From: Siphonodentalium dalli
Taxonomy: Eukaryota; Mollusca; Scaphopoda; Gadilida; Siphonodentaliidae
NCBI GenBank assembly: GCA_032622095.1
Contig: CP136067.1
Coordinates: 135,351,990 to 135,415,989 of the forward strand
Length of the DNA stretch: 64,000 nucleotides
Direction of reading: 5' to 3'
Shown: positions 26,013 to 36,971 of the stretch, in pieces
Layout of the letters: the number at the start of each line of letters is the position of its first letter
How positions within the stretch are numbered: position 1 is the first letter of the stretch
Program-made: the position numbers and the translations under genes
The notes under the pieces: model-generated
What the model was told of the DNA's origin: nothing
Database searches by the model: none
The model's input: the letters and a program-made list of their open reading frames with translations, nothing else

Positions 26013-26607
26013 TCGTCGATAAATATGTATTGCACATATACGCATAGAGAGTTGTATGTTCTGGAATGACTTACCAAAGACACAATCAAACAGCAAGCTC
26101 AACGTGGACATAGTGTTTTCATCACGAGAAAAATTAAGAATGGTGCACGATTTATCACTATAGTCAAGCTGCATGGATCAAAGTCAATAATATCCAGCTT
26201 CAGCTACACGCACGGGAAAAGTCGTGTAATTTTAGAGCGCTAAAGCTACAAATTTTGAGATATTGGCCCAACTTGTAGAACGTCTAAACAATAATCCGAT
26301 GGTAGAGACAATTTAAAGTCAAAGGGCAGTTTGTTCTCCAAAATACACCTAACAATATTCGCTTTTGAATTTTTCCTGCTATCGAAAATAGGTCGATGAA
26401 AACTTGAGCTAGAATTTTAAACACGGCGTTTGGGACCCAAACAAACAACAGTCATGCGCACGGCATGGAACAGGAAAGAACGTTCCATGTTAGTTTGGTC
26501 TGATATGGCAGAAATAAATAGCGTTTATTTCTCTCCTGTGCGAAAAATTTTAAACAGCTGGGAAAAAACTGCTGCGATCTACGATCGTCATCTTCCATAG
26601 CGATCAT

Positions 26608-26884
26608 ATATAAGGATTAACTGTCATGTGGACTGTTTTTATGGAGATGTGACCGTGAGGTAAGTGGTCATAGCTTGTGTAAAACCCGAAGGGTTTTACA
26701 TACAAGTTATGACCACTTACCTCACGGTTACATCTCCATAAAAACAGTCCACATGACAGTTAATCCTTATATCACAAATTGGCCCAACAAAACTTCCCGA
26801 AGGGTTTTACATACAAGTTATGACCACTTACCTCACGGTTACATCTCCATTAAAAACAGTCCACATGACAGTTAATCCTTATAT
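26608..26884. repeat. Long hairpin with a third arm in direct repeat
   Basis: 26608-26772 is a near-perfect hairpin: ~80 bp arms from ATATAAGGATTAACTGTCAT inward to GTGTAAAACCC with a 3 bp GAA loop. After 26 bp of spacer, the right arm plus loop is repeated (about 26799-26884). The arms differ at only a few bases, so the structure is recent or maintained by conversion. Confidence 0.85.
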
Positions 26885-27246
26885 TTATATACATTTAGCG
26901 AAAAAGCCACTTTTGTAAATGTATTTAAATCGAAAAGTGTATCGTGACAAAACAAGCCCAAAATATCCCATAGCACCCTTGGCAAAAGTTAACAGGAACA
27001 ATTTCTCTTTATATTGAAACCCGATGATGTATTAAGTCAATCCTGCGCGAGTCCAAATGCGCCCCAAAACATTACGCGTTCTTCTTTCCGAAACTGATGA
27101 CGTGTCGATGTAATTATGAGGCTGCAGTTATGAGCTGTTGCGCGTTCATCGAGAAATAATTACAACTAGCCACGTGGGCGCCGACCAATCGGAATGTTGG
27201 ATTTAGTGATGATCACTCTTAGTGTGTAAATATATAAACTTAAACA

Positions 27247-28072
27247 GAAGACGCGAGTTTATGCTGGTTTTATTGATTTCAAAAAAGCTTTTCATTCAGT
27301 CGATAGGTCGTTGATGTTTAAAAAGTTGCAAAGCAATGGCATAAAAGGTAAAATCAATTAAATAATACAGTCGATGTATAAATCCAGTTATATTCAAGTA
27401 AATACTGGTGCAAGAATTAGACAAGCGCATATGTACACGATTGGAGTTCAACAAAGTTGTCATTGTCGCCTACATTGTTCAAATTCTTCATTGATGACAT
27501 CAAATTTTCACTTGACGTATCCGGCTGCGATCCAATATTCCTTAATAACCCATTATAGTCATCTTTTATTTGCCGACGATTTACTGTTGCTGTCATAAAC
27601 TGAACAAGGTCTACGGAACTGTCCTGAAAAGTTGAGGAATTATACCCAATAAATGGTCTGGTGGTTAATACAAGTAAATCAAAATATGTCGTTTTTATGT
27701 CAAAGAGACCAAAACTGGAACCAAGTTCCAATATAAATACGAAATCGCTTAAATTAGTTTCAGAGTATATCCATATCTCGGAATAAAATTCACATCGACT
27801 GCAAATCACAAGAACATAAAAGCGGGAAAGCCACGAAAACAATGTTCTTTTTAACCCAGTCTGTTCCTTCTAAGATGAAGCTTTCTATTAAAACTAAATG
27901 CAAATTGTTCGACAAATTAATAAAACCGATAATGTTATATGGTGTGATATGTGGGCAGGAGAAACCAATATGTTTCACTCAGATAAAATACCAAGAAAGC
28001 GGGGTTAGAAACGTTTTAGGACGACCGACAGAAAGCCAAGCATTCCGGTATTTGATCATGTCGGAGTGTATA
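27247..28072 (+). pseudogene. Decayed LINE reverse transcriptase (jockey/CR1-like), 5' truncated
   Basis: Fragments in several frames give conserved RT blocks in the correct order. These are domain A (AGFIDFKKAFHSVDRSLMF), a corrupted GV.Q domain B, domain C (HLLFADDLLLLS, containing the catalytic ADD), and the downstream LFDKLIKPIMLYG block followed by VRNVLGRPTESQAF. Multiple stops and frameshifts interrupt it (for example after KGKIN at 27358 and after LLLLS at 27596). It is related to, but clearly diverged from, the 50.4 kb LINE. The 3.04 kb DNA element starting at 28073 cuts it off. Confidence 0.8.
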
Positions 28073-28104
28073 CACTGTCGGATACCCGTTTAGGTTCGGA
28101 CATT

Positions 28105-28144
28105 CCAAGATGGCGGCGCCCACTAAAGCAGATAAACGGTAAGT
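28105..28144 (+). promoter_or_regulatory. YY1-like motif with ATG and splice-donor consensus inside the terminal repeat
   Basis: CCAAGATGGCGGC (28105-28117) matches the YY1 consensus known from animals. Its ATG (28110) opens a 29-nt frame (MAAPTKADK plus two bases) that meets GTAAGT at 28139. The mirror copy lies at 31069-31081. This may be the remains of a promoter and first exon of the lost transposase; function is inference. Confidence 0.4.
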
Positions 28145-30259
28145 GTATATATTGTCTCCAAGCAGTAAAACGACATCTTTCGGTGATACACCTTGAAACA
28201 GTTATATAGGAATTTGTATGCCCAACACATACGTAACACGCCTTTCGCATGACAGACGTGTGAATTGTTGTATTTGGCGTGTCAAGTCGTCATAATGTTT
28301 TTAAAATTTATCGAGGCGGCGAAATGTTCGCTTTTTCGTATTTTTCTGGCCCTGGGCTCATGCATCCGCAAATTTATGTATTGTTGTGGGTAGATTAGGT
28401 CACCACACATCGTCGGAATGCAAAACCGGCGATATTGTTATTGTCTAACTCCTAAAAACGACCTTTGAAAATTTCAAAATGTTCAGGTTCGGATTCGCAA
28501 CATTCGCGATGATTTTGTTCAGGTTCAGACACAATTTTCGTTCAGGTTTGGACAAATTTGGTTCAGGTTCGGACAATTTTAGTTCAGGTTCGGACGCATC
28601 AAAACCTTATCTATAAGTGACATGCTGAGGTGCAGTCGCGATCTTATTGTGCGTGTTATTAACGAACATGCATTGTTAATTAGTTATATCTAAATATGTC
28701 AGCTGAAATATCCAAATATAGGTGGTAAATAGTTCGAATTAATGGGATAAAAGCCACAGTTGAATATTCTCGAGCAATGACTACTATAAACCAGCTAGTG
28801 GGAACTATTACATTTTACATATGAGCAACAGTGGTATTATTACTTATCTTCTGAAATATCGGGGATACATGGATATATAATACCTGGTTCTCGATTTTGA
28901 ACCCCGAGGCGGAGCCAAGGGGTTTCACAAAGAGACATCCGGGTATTAAATCTCCTAGTATCCCACGATGTTGGCGGAGCTAACGATTTTGTCCCACATC
29001 AATAGCTACCATGTGGTGTGCTTTTTATAGGTTATCAGATAAATTCACACCAATAAGCACCAATAAGAATAAATCAGTAGCAGACCTATCGATCCTGTTT
29101 TAGGTGACGTCAATTAAGCTCAGCGCGCTATAGAACAATGTCACGATTGGTGAAACTGCTAGTTCAAAGGTAGTTCATAACCACGATGTTTCACATGCTT
29201 TTATACGCCCACTGTCAAGAGTTACGGGAACATGGTACATGATTTAAACGTGACGTTGTTGTCAATCAGATTGTTAGTTACAATCGGGTGTGGGGACAAG
29301 CGTTGTTTGTTATATGTTTCCCTATGAAATAGCTGTAATTTTAAATGACATACGATGCGCTCTCTTTCGTCAGGACCTTGGCATGGATAATAATTTTCAA
29401 ACGTTATCTCACTGTAGATACTTCTGTTTAAAAAATGGTACACAATTATTGACGCGTGTATTATCAATGGAACTACGCGAAATTCCGCGGAAGACTGAAA
29501 ATAGTTTATTACTGTGATAAGTTCTAAAGAAAAACAAATGATCCCGTTTTATTACGTATTCAGTTATTTGTTAATTGGGTTTCTGTGTGTAATATTTAAC
29601 CATTGGGTAGGCACTATTCACTAAGCGCATGAAGGAAATTTTCCACCAAAATTTTGAGATGCTTAATTTGCCAACGGAACAGCTGATATTCTTTGCATAA
29701 GTTTCGCTACTTCGGCGTCTAAATTCTTGTATCGATAAACAAATACTTGTAGTTTTGCAGAATTGCTTACCATAAGCATAACATAAAGAAAACACATATG
29801 GTTTCTCGAATAATATATTCCTGAAATATCGCCGCTCGTGAAGATTCGCATATTGCAGGTATTATTCGGCAAACCATAGGTATTCTCTATGTTCGCATAG
29901 TGCTGAATAGAACGCAACATGTTCGGGCTCTAATTAATAGTCCTGCATAATAGTCGTGTGACAAGTGATTAACTTGTAACTGGATTCAACATTTAGAAAT
30001 GAGGCAAAACACATAAGGCTTATATTGAAAAGAATATGTTTCGTGTAAATACCCAAATATATCATCCAATTATTGATACAAAACATGGTATATATTGTCT
30101 ATCTATCAGCAAGTATTTATGGGCAAATTGTGGGAACAGCTATATAATCACATTCATCGTATAAGCAGTCAAACAAAATAGAGTTACTGTTCGTGGCTCG
30201 TTTCTGCGCTTAATGTCTGGGAATATATTGTTAATAGAGACTGGGTGAAAATACATCAT

Positions 30260-30336
30260 TACACGGCTTGTTGAGGGGGGATCGCCTCGGGGGATACGAG
30301 CGTCTACCGGGGATACCCCCCTCAAAAAGCCGTGTA
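30260..30336. repeat. Hairpin inside the DNA element
   Basis: TACACGGCTT.TTGAGGGGGG faces its complement with a ~33 bp loop containing CGCCTCGGGGGATACGAGCG. No neighbouring gene explains it. Confidence 0.6.
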
Positions 30337-31118
30337 ACTTATATTATGGACAGTTATCTGCTCATCTACGTGCGGCGACCTTCGTGGCATCGTATGTGGA
30401 TGTGGAGGGGAATCATGTGATAGCATACATCTCACACGCATAAAATAAGAAAGTCCGCCCAAATTATTCACGAGTGGGCTAAAACCATGCCTCGTTTTCC
30501 CCATTTATCGTTTCTTTTACGAATGGAAGATAACCAAATGCACAAAAACGCAATAAGAACGCGACTGTACATCGGCTTGTCATTTTTATGCGAAGGTTTT
30601 GATGCGTCCGAACCTGAACCAAATTTGTCCGAACCTGAACGAAAATTGTGTCTGAACCTGAACAAAATCATCGCGAATGTTGCGAATCCGAACCTGAACA
30701 TTTTGAAATTTTCAAAGGTCGTTTTTCGGAGTTAGACAATAAAAATATCGCCGGTTTTGCATTCCGAAGATGTGTGCATGGTGACCTAATCTACCCACAA
30801 CAATACATAAATTTGCGGATGCATGAGCCCAGGGCCAGACAAATACGAAAAAGCGAACATTTCGCCGCCTCGATAAAATTTCTAAAAATTATGACGACTT
30901 GACACGCCAAATACAACAATTCACATGTCTGTCATGCGAAAGGCGTGTTACGTATGTGTTGGGCATACAAATTCTTACATAACTGTTTCAAGGTGTATCA
31001 CCGAAAGATGTCATTGATTGCTGCTTGGAGACAATATATTCACTTACCGTTTATCTGCTTTAGTGGGCGCCGCCATCTTGGAATGTCCGAACCTAAACGG
31101 GTATCCGACAGTGGTATA

Positions 31119-31350
31119 GTTCACTAAGCTTGCGGTTCCAATGTGGTTCGCTAAGTTTGGGACTGGCTACATCTGCTGCCGATAACAATATATCCATTAA
31201 AAGTGAATTGATGACATGTATATCATGTGTTGAGCTTGCGGACAATGATAGCGAACGGATTTTCTCTATAATGGTACTTTTGTACACTTCCGTGTCAAGT
31301 TTGATCCAGTTCACGGGCTTTCGTCGTGAATTAGAAAATCCAAGGGACAC
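31119..31350 (-). pseudogene. Inverted LINE fragment (endonuclease-RT linker region)
   Basis: Read on the minus strand, the frame contains VNWIKLDTEVYKSTIIEKI, SLLMDILLSAA and PHWNRKLSEL. The W-(N)-(K/E)-L signature after a predicted helical stretch is typical of the segment between endonuclease and reverse transcriptase in LINE ORF2. It is opposite in orientation to the LINE tail that starts 12 bp further on. Confidence 0.5.
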
Positions 31351-31361
31351 AAGAAAGCGCC

Positions 31362-31981
31362 GTGATGGATAACCTGAAATCTGATCATTTGATGCGATTT
31401 TATAATGTAAATCATGTCGAAAAGAAATCGATCAGTAGAAATAAAACACGAACGTATAGACTATTCAAAACAAAGTATGAAACTGAACCATCCATTGTCA
31501 ATACGCGATCTGTCAAAGCGAGACACAAACAGCCCCCAAAACCTATGAGAGAAAGACGTGTTTTGCGTGTAATTTGAGACAAATTGAGTCAGAATATCAT
31601 TTGGTCTTAGAATGTCAGGCATACGAAAGCATTCGTGAAACTTATGTATAAAGAGGACACAATTGCAATGTTCCCTCATTTCTCAGAAATTTCTCAGATT
31701 TATTATGCAGAATGAACAAATTGCAACCGTTAATGTTATAGGCGACATGATCCGGTCTTTCTTCATCATTCGAGACAATATATCTAACAAAATCTAGCAA
31801 GTATACGTGAGATTTTATGACAGCAAATTCACGAGAAAGTCATCTTAAGGTTATATGCATATCGTACGTGATTACTCATGTTAAATTATACTTTATGTTG
31901 ATATATGTTGTATTTATTGTATGTGCAACTGTTCATTTGGGTGTATTTTGCATTAAATCTTATCTTATCTTATATCTTATC
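31362..31981 (+). pseudogene. LINE 3' end with C-terminal ORF2 remnant and simple-repeat tail
   Basis: NLKSDHLMRFYN...RTYRLFKTKYETEPSI aligns with KLKESHIENYK...LRTYRVVKQHYTQEPYL of the 50.4 kb LINE. The frame then breaks, and SEYHLVLECQAYESIRETY in another frame gives the C-terminal Cys/His tail. The copy ends in an ATCTTATCTTATCTT-type tail (31953-31981), as expected for a LINE 3' terminus. Several frameshifts make it non-functional. Confidence 0.7.
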
Positions 31982-31984
31982 CTG

Positions 31985-32560
31985 ACTTGAGCCGACCATC
32001 GCAAATAGAATTAATCTAAAAATAATCATATTTTGGTCGTTGGAAATACTCCGTTGGTCGTTGGAAATGGTTCGTTTTGAGTGGATTAAAGCCGTTTATA
32101 GGATAACGGTAAATCCTCTCTTCGATAAAAATTGGAATGCATGGAAATAATTATTGGCATCTTCAACTCCTGAATTACGGGTACAAATATAGGAGTAACA
32201 GATATATGGTTTCTGAACATGTCTGAACGAAGTTCACTGAATGTTTCGCATTTTGCAATGTATCATATTAAGTTTCCTTCTCTCAGTGTGGAAGTAGGGT
32301 GGGGGCTTTACTGCTGGGTCTATCATCCTAATTGGCATTAAAGTGGGAATTATTGGTTTAATATAATACATGTATATATTGTGGTAATTTGTTCCGATCG
32401 AAGACAATTTAGGGGAGAAAAGAGTATATCTATAGAGTGTCCAGGCAATAAGAAAGGATCTGATCAGGAATCTTAAATTATAACCCGCGCATGCGTTCTC
32501 CAGATCGTGCTGGGAGCTGATTTGTGAGATATTATATTTGACAGTTCTCGCAGATAATTC
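31985..32560. other. Unassigned, no feature seen
   Basis: A GTCGTTGGAAAT word is repeated at 32037 and 32054, and a G-tract follows at about 32574-32588. Nothing coding. Confidence 0.4.
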
Positions 32561-32596
32561 TCACAGGCCCCTGGGGGGGGGGGGGGGGTAGCAACG

Positions 32597-33281
32597 AAAC
32601 CAATATATACCATACCAGTGACAAGGTTCACAAGTCCAATTTTGGGGAAAACACACCATCTTTCACATTTCCCATAGATTCTCAAAATCGTTCAACTCAG
32701 TCATAATATATTTAAGTGTGTCTTATTGGCCATGAAATTTCCTTTCTTTTTGATTTATATTCCATAGAGTCAAATAAAGGGTAGTTGATACATGGTACAT
32801 ATTCCTCATATATTCTCAAAATCTTTCTTCTCAGTCAGAGTATATTTCATTGTGTCTTATTGGCCGTGAAATTTCCTTTCTTTTTATATATAATTCGATA
32901 GTAGTAAACGAAAGGAAGTCGGTATATCGTATTATTACGATCGCAATTGCCGAACTTGCGAATTTCCCGTACGGTATGTCGACGTCGCTTAAATTGACTT
33001 CGACATGAAAACTCATGTTATATATCAAACGAAAGAGAACGTTATGCCCTATAACATAAACTGGGACATATTTTGACTGAGTTGACAGTGTTTTAGAATT
33101 ATTGAGGATATTAGGCGGACAGGGACACTGACGATCCGTTTTACTGCCAAATTTCCAGCAGACATTGCAAGTTTCCGGTACCATGTCTCAACTTCCCTTT
33201 ATTTGACTCTATGGAATAATACACCAAAATTCGGACTTGTGAACCTTGTCACTGTTGTAGTATATATTGGTATATCTGGTA
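32597..33281. repeat. Nested inverted repeats
   Basis: The outer arms 32597-32650 and about 33223-33281 pair (CCAATATATACC, GTGACAAGGTTCACAAGTCC). A second pair inside (about 32762-32798 and 33178-33215) uses CCATAGAGTCAAATAAAGGG. A direct repeat of GTGTCTTATTGGCC..GAAATTTCCTTTC (32718 and 32853) lies between them. It looks like an old foldback element; no frame is coding-like. Confidence 0.6.
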
Positions 33282-33401
33282 ATTCCCCCCAGGAGCCTAT
33301 GATAATTCTATCAATTGCTTGGGCGTGACGATGTTGTCTACGTATCTCTCCAGACACCCGGTCCTTACACTGGTATGTGCTACCACCGTAAACATGTTTA
33401 A

Positions 33402-33767
33402 AGTGACGTGAAACACTCCGGTTGGTTGATCAAATAGAAAGGAGAATAAACTTGTTCAAAGTAGTTATTTTTACAAATATTATATCTAAATTGACAACAC
33501 ACACCGTCATTCTTATGTATTAATTAATTCAGTGACTCTCGATGGTGAAATCGTTTTCGTTAGTTTATTGCCGATAGAAGATGCGTCCCGAATCGAATAG
33601 TAAATATTTACAATTGAGCGTAGTTCAGACGATGTTTTCTATGGAGTGGTAGGGTCTATTTGTTTCAGATTTTCGGCGGGGTTAGTATAATTTTGCATTC
33701 CTCCAATTGACATAGTGCCTGAATACTAATCAGTTTCACGCACCCGAACAAGTACATAATATGTCTT
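33402..33767. mobile_element. G-family TTAA-flanked element, copy 1
   Basis: TTAA at 33398-33401 and 33768-33771. The left end is AGTGACGTGAAACACTCCGG; the right end complements to AGACATATTATG. The termini share only AG beyond TTAA, so inverted ends are minimal. Copies at 35973-36216 (internally deleted) and 37306-37673 (opposite orientation) have the same TTAA boundaries, which supports the limits. Confidence 0.7.
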
Positions 33768-33771
33768 TAAC

Positions 33772-34251
33772 CCTTTCAGTGCCAGGGGTCGATCTCATCG
33801 GCCCTAATCTACGGTCTGTAAAATCGGCACTAAAAAAATTAAAAAATTAAAAAAAAATAATTATTTTTTAGATTTTTTTGGGTTGAATTTTTTTGGGTAT
33901 GCTTAAGCATGCTATAGCGAATTTAAAAACAAACTGGATAAAACCTTAGGGGCATGTTATAACTCAAAACAATCACCAAGTATTCATAGTAATAATTTTG
34001 ATGCCCATGAAAAACGTAAGATTCCCTGGCACTAAACCTACAAAATAAGTATGTTAAAGAATATAAGAAAAAATTATTAAAATTGTAAAAAATTGTAACA
34101 AATAATAACAAATGATGAAAAATTGTTAGGCCAATGCATTCTCTTATATATATGAATGCGAGGCGACCTATGGTCGACTCGCATATATAAGAGAATGCAT
34201 TGGCACAGGGTATATGGGTTGATACAAAAATCGGACCTGGCACTGAAAGGG
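33772..34251. mobile_element. B-family TTAA-flanked element, copy 2, abutting G
   Basis: TTAA at 33768-33771 (shared with G) and 34252-34255. Ends are CCCTTTCAGTGCCAGG and its complement. Opposite orientation to the 23.5 kb copy, with the same core (AACCTACAAAATAAGTATG, ATTCCCTGGCACTAAACC). It has one full hairpin module at 34131-34203. No coding frame. Confidence 0.85.
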
Positions 34252-34371
34252 TTAAAATGTTAGACCCTGTTATAGCGCTAACATGATTTGATCTTTGTAT
34301 AGCTTGAGATCCGAGCTCCGAATGCTGACACCATTAGCATTGGCTACGGACACACGTACCACAGTAGCTAC

Positions 34372-34806
34372 AGGAAACCAATAGTCAGAAATGGTAACGC
34401 GATCAAGATCATATATTATATACCCATGATTGTAATTATAGAATATAAAATATATTGGTTTCTCGAATGACCAACTCAGAATTCCGTTAAAATAACAATA
34501 ACAACCAGCACCTAATTAACGAACCGGCGGCCGAATCGGCCGTCTCCGACCACAACCATCAGCGGGCTGCAGAACGAAAAATATCTATAAAAGTTGAAAT
34601 ATAAGACTTACAAATTATCATTTAAATTTCTTTTATTGGTAATTGACATAGCTTGTCACAAACCAAAAATCAACATTGTTGACATAATAATGTAAAGGAC
34701 AATAAACGGAATTGAAATTCCCAACTACACCTTTTGTTCGACTTTTAAACCGGAAAAAACAATTATCTATACATAAAATGCCCATAGGACCACAGCTATC
34801 AAAAAC
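34372..34806 (+). repeat. D-family dispersed element, copy 3
   Basis: Same landmarks as the 7.06 and 13.47 kb copies but lacking ~30 bp before the TATA-like box and the ACACGCGG tail. Its boundaries are defined by the interrupted inverted repeat around it. The CTATACATAAAA box near 34768 lies about 45 bp upstream of the ATG at 34812. Confidence 0.65.
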
Positions 34807-34811
34807 TTATT

Positions 34812-35129
34812 ATGGCGGAGTTTGGTGACAATTGGTCGTCACAATTAATATGCCATAGCTGGCCATGTCGCCCGCTGTATATTCGCACAATGCGTGTTCC
34901 AAAGTTCGTTATGATCAGCCTTTTTCTTGTTTTGGTCCTTGTATATATTGTTCGCTTTGTTTATTCCAGATACTCTCTCTCAGCTGCATTTCCCCCCCAA
35001 AGTTCCGACACAGCTTCATCGGCCCACATGATAATGTTAGCGGAATTATGCGTAGAACTAAACGTCGCGAAATTAAAAACGCAATTGGGGAACTGTCTTA
35101 ATACGCGTGAAATTAATATAAGTAGATAA
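34812..35129 (+). CDS. Hypothetical single-span membrane protein frame
   Basis: A 105-codon frame. An internal methionine (residue 27) starts MRVPKFVMISLFLVLVLVYI, followed by VRFVYSRYS: a basic flank, about 16 hydrophobic residues and a basic stop-transfer, like a type II membrane anchor. The N-terminal 20 residues are encoded by an arm of the surrounding inverted repeat. The rest (SAAFPPQSSDTASS onward) is not recognised. A TATA-like box of the adjacent D element sits ~45 bp upstream. It could be a decayed first exon or simply a chance frame in a repeat. Confidence 0.2.
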   Translation: MAEFGDNWSSQLICHSWPCRPLYIRTMRVPKFVMISLFLVLVLVYIVRFVYSRYSLSAAFPPQSSDTASSAHMIMLAELCVELNVAKLKTQLGNCLNTREINISR

Positions 35130-35450
35130 ATGCAGCGAGATCATATCAATAAAATACTACGTGCATGATATGTGAGTGAATGAGGGATTGCCACGTTCAA
35201 ACACAATTCTGGACGATCGATCGTGCAATTATATATATATATCGTAGAGAATACAATGTAGCAAAACGTAATGAGCAGAGATAAACCTTGGTGAAACGCA
35301 ATGGGTTAATTGGTCCAGTCAAACTTAGTCGGCAACATGGCTTGCTATGGCACAGAATTATGACGACCAATTGTCACCAAACTCCACCATAATAAACTGT
35401 CACACCTATACTATGTCATCGCTACTGTGGTACGTGTGTCCGCAGCCATT

Positions 35451-35968
35451 GTTAACAAATTTTAAAGATTTATTGTTAACCCTTTTTAAATAGCTTTTTT
35501 GTTTTCCCGAAAAAGTGAGCGTCCCCAGTCTAAAATTGGAAGTATACTTTTGTGTTGTATAGTTTTTCAAGTGTCTTTATAGTTTACATGACTATTATTT
35601 TTTAAATATCCTCAACTGTGATAGTCTGGATTCATCTTTATTGTATAGACAAAAGGAATAATCCAATGTTCTAATGAATGAGCGATCAGCGCTATGTTTA
35701 CAGCGGGAGAATGAGATTATGCTTTGCGAAAAGATCATATTTTGACAGAAGCCGGCAAATAAGCTTATCCGTGATCGCAGTATGAACAGATTGCCCTCAC
35801 AACCAGAATATTGTTAACACATTTGCCGCCAATTGCATCTCTACATAGCAATACCATAGTAACATACATTACAAGTTACAGGTACATGTACATGTGGTTA
35901 AATCTGGTTATGGACACTGACTTGCGAAATCTATGCTTTAACATTACTATACATTAATTTTCATTTCA
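35451..35968. other. Unassigned, no feature seen
   Basis: AT-rich, no frames or termini recognised. Confidence 0.4.
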
Positions 35969-35972
35969 TTAA

Positions 35973-36216
35973 AGTGATGTGAAACACTCCGGTAGGGTGA
36001 TCAAATAGAAACGGAGAAAACTAGTGTCTAAAATAGTTATTTTTACAAATATTATATGAGCGTAGTTCAGACGATGTTTTCTATGGAGTGGTACGGTCGA
36101 TTTGCTTCAGATTTTTGGCGATGTTAGTAGAGTGTTACAATCCTCCAGTTGCATGGTATATCGCATGAACACTAACTCATCAGTTTCACGTACCCGAACA
36201 AGTCCACAATGTGTCT
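35973..36216. mobile_element. G-family TTAA-flanked element, internally deleted copy
   Basis: TTAA at 35969-35972 and 36217-36220. It keeps both G ends but lacks about 125 bp of the centre present in the 33.4 kb copy. The join is at TATTATATGAGCGTAGTTCA. Confidence 0.7.
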
Positions 36217-36716
36217 TTAACATATTTCGTACTCTATAACATGATCGAAGGTCGTTTCGGATTAATATATTTGAAGTCATGTTCTTATCGTGCATATATA
36301 GTTTCTAAATCTGCATCTCGAAGTATTCGCCACTAGTCATACATATGCAGCTGAATAATGTTTTGCATTTTAAATTTATTCATACAGGCCGTGGACTCGT
36401 GATGCTATAATCTATAATCTCAGGTTTGATCGTCGCCTTCTATAATGGCCTCAGTCGCGAGTATATGACATACATTCATTCCAAACAGAGCAGAGAAGAA
36501 AAAGTTATTCATGTCGACTGTAAAGTATCACCCCGCGTGTGCGAACAGAGCACATTGAGCTCACATTTAATGCGTATACAAATGATGGACCCACCATTGC
36601 CAAGGACGTGGTGGCAGGGGTGGGTTGTGTCTTTGGTGTCTGACTCAGTGACGTGGCCAGAGTGTTGCCACGGGTGAGGGCGTCCACCTTGAAATGTCCA
36701 ACTACACGCTCCCATC

Positions 36717-36971
36717 AAAGCCTTGAAATAGTGTGCCTGTCATTTGCAGAATGAGGTCCCCAGAGGGTGAATTTAGTGACGCTACCCCGCACAGCGGGCT
36801 AGCATCACTAAATTCACCCTCTGGGAACCTCATTCTGCTTAGGCCTCAGCAGAATGAGGTTCCCAGAGGGTGAATTTGGTGATGCTAGCCCGCTATGCGG
36901 GATAGCATAACTAAATTCACCCTCTGAGGACCTCATTCTGCAAATGACAAGCACACTATTTCAAGGCTTGC
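36717..36971. mobile_element. Quadruple-arm palindrome (hairpin of hairpins)
   Basis: The whole 255 bp is an inverted repeat about a TTAGGCCTCA centre, and each half is itself a hairpin. A GCAGAATGAGGT.CCCAGAGG arm therefore occurs four times in alternating orientation, with GCTA.CCCGC..GCGGG loops. The outer ends are AAGCCTTGAAATAGTGTG and its complement. The flanks 36700-36716 and 36972-36988 are direct repeats identical at 15 of 17 positions, suggesting a long target duplication. No coding frame. Confidence 0.8.

Larger units (their letters stand above)
28073..31113. mobile_element. 3.04 kb DNA transposon derivative with ~575 bp terminal inverted repeats
   Basis: The left repeat (28073 to about 28655) and right repeat (about 30541 to 31113) are close inverted complements starting CACTGTCGGATACCCG. 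The flanks carry a perfect 5 bp direct repeat GTATA (28068-28072 and 31114-31118), a good target duplication. The inner half of each repeat contains about five GTTCAGGTTCGGAC motifs. The ~1.9 kb centre has no transposase-like frame, so the copy is non-autonomous. A terminal CAC and 5 bp duplication resemble Transib, but the heptamer (CACTGTC) and the AT-rich target are imperfect fits. Confidence 0.85.
34338..35450. repeat. Inverted-repeat element interrupted by a D-family copy
   Basis: The outer arm 34340-34369 pairs with 35420-35449 (GGACACACGTACCACAGTAGC). The inner arm 34808-34868 pairs with 35331-35396 (GAGTTTGGTGACAATTGGTC). On the right the two arms are nearly continuous, whereas on the left 436 bp of D element separate them, so D inserted into the left arm. 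The centre (about 34870-35330) holds the membrane-protein-like frame listed separately. Confidence 0.7.

Noticed and set aside
27417-27842. 141-codon minus-strand gene
   Set aside because: It is antisense to a decayed reverse transcriptase whose plus-strand blocks (IDFKKAF, FADD) are recognisable.
28073-31113. Polinton or other large self-synthesising element
   Set aside because: Too short, wrong termini and a 5 bp duplication; no polymerase, integrase or capsid frame.
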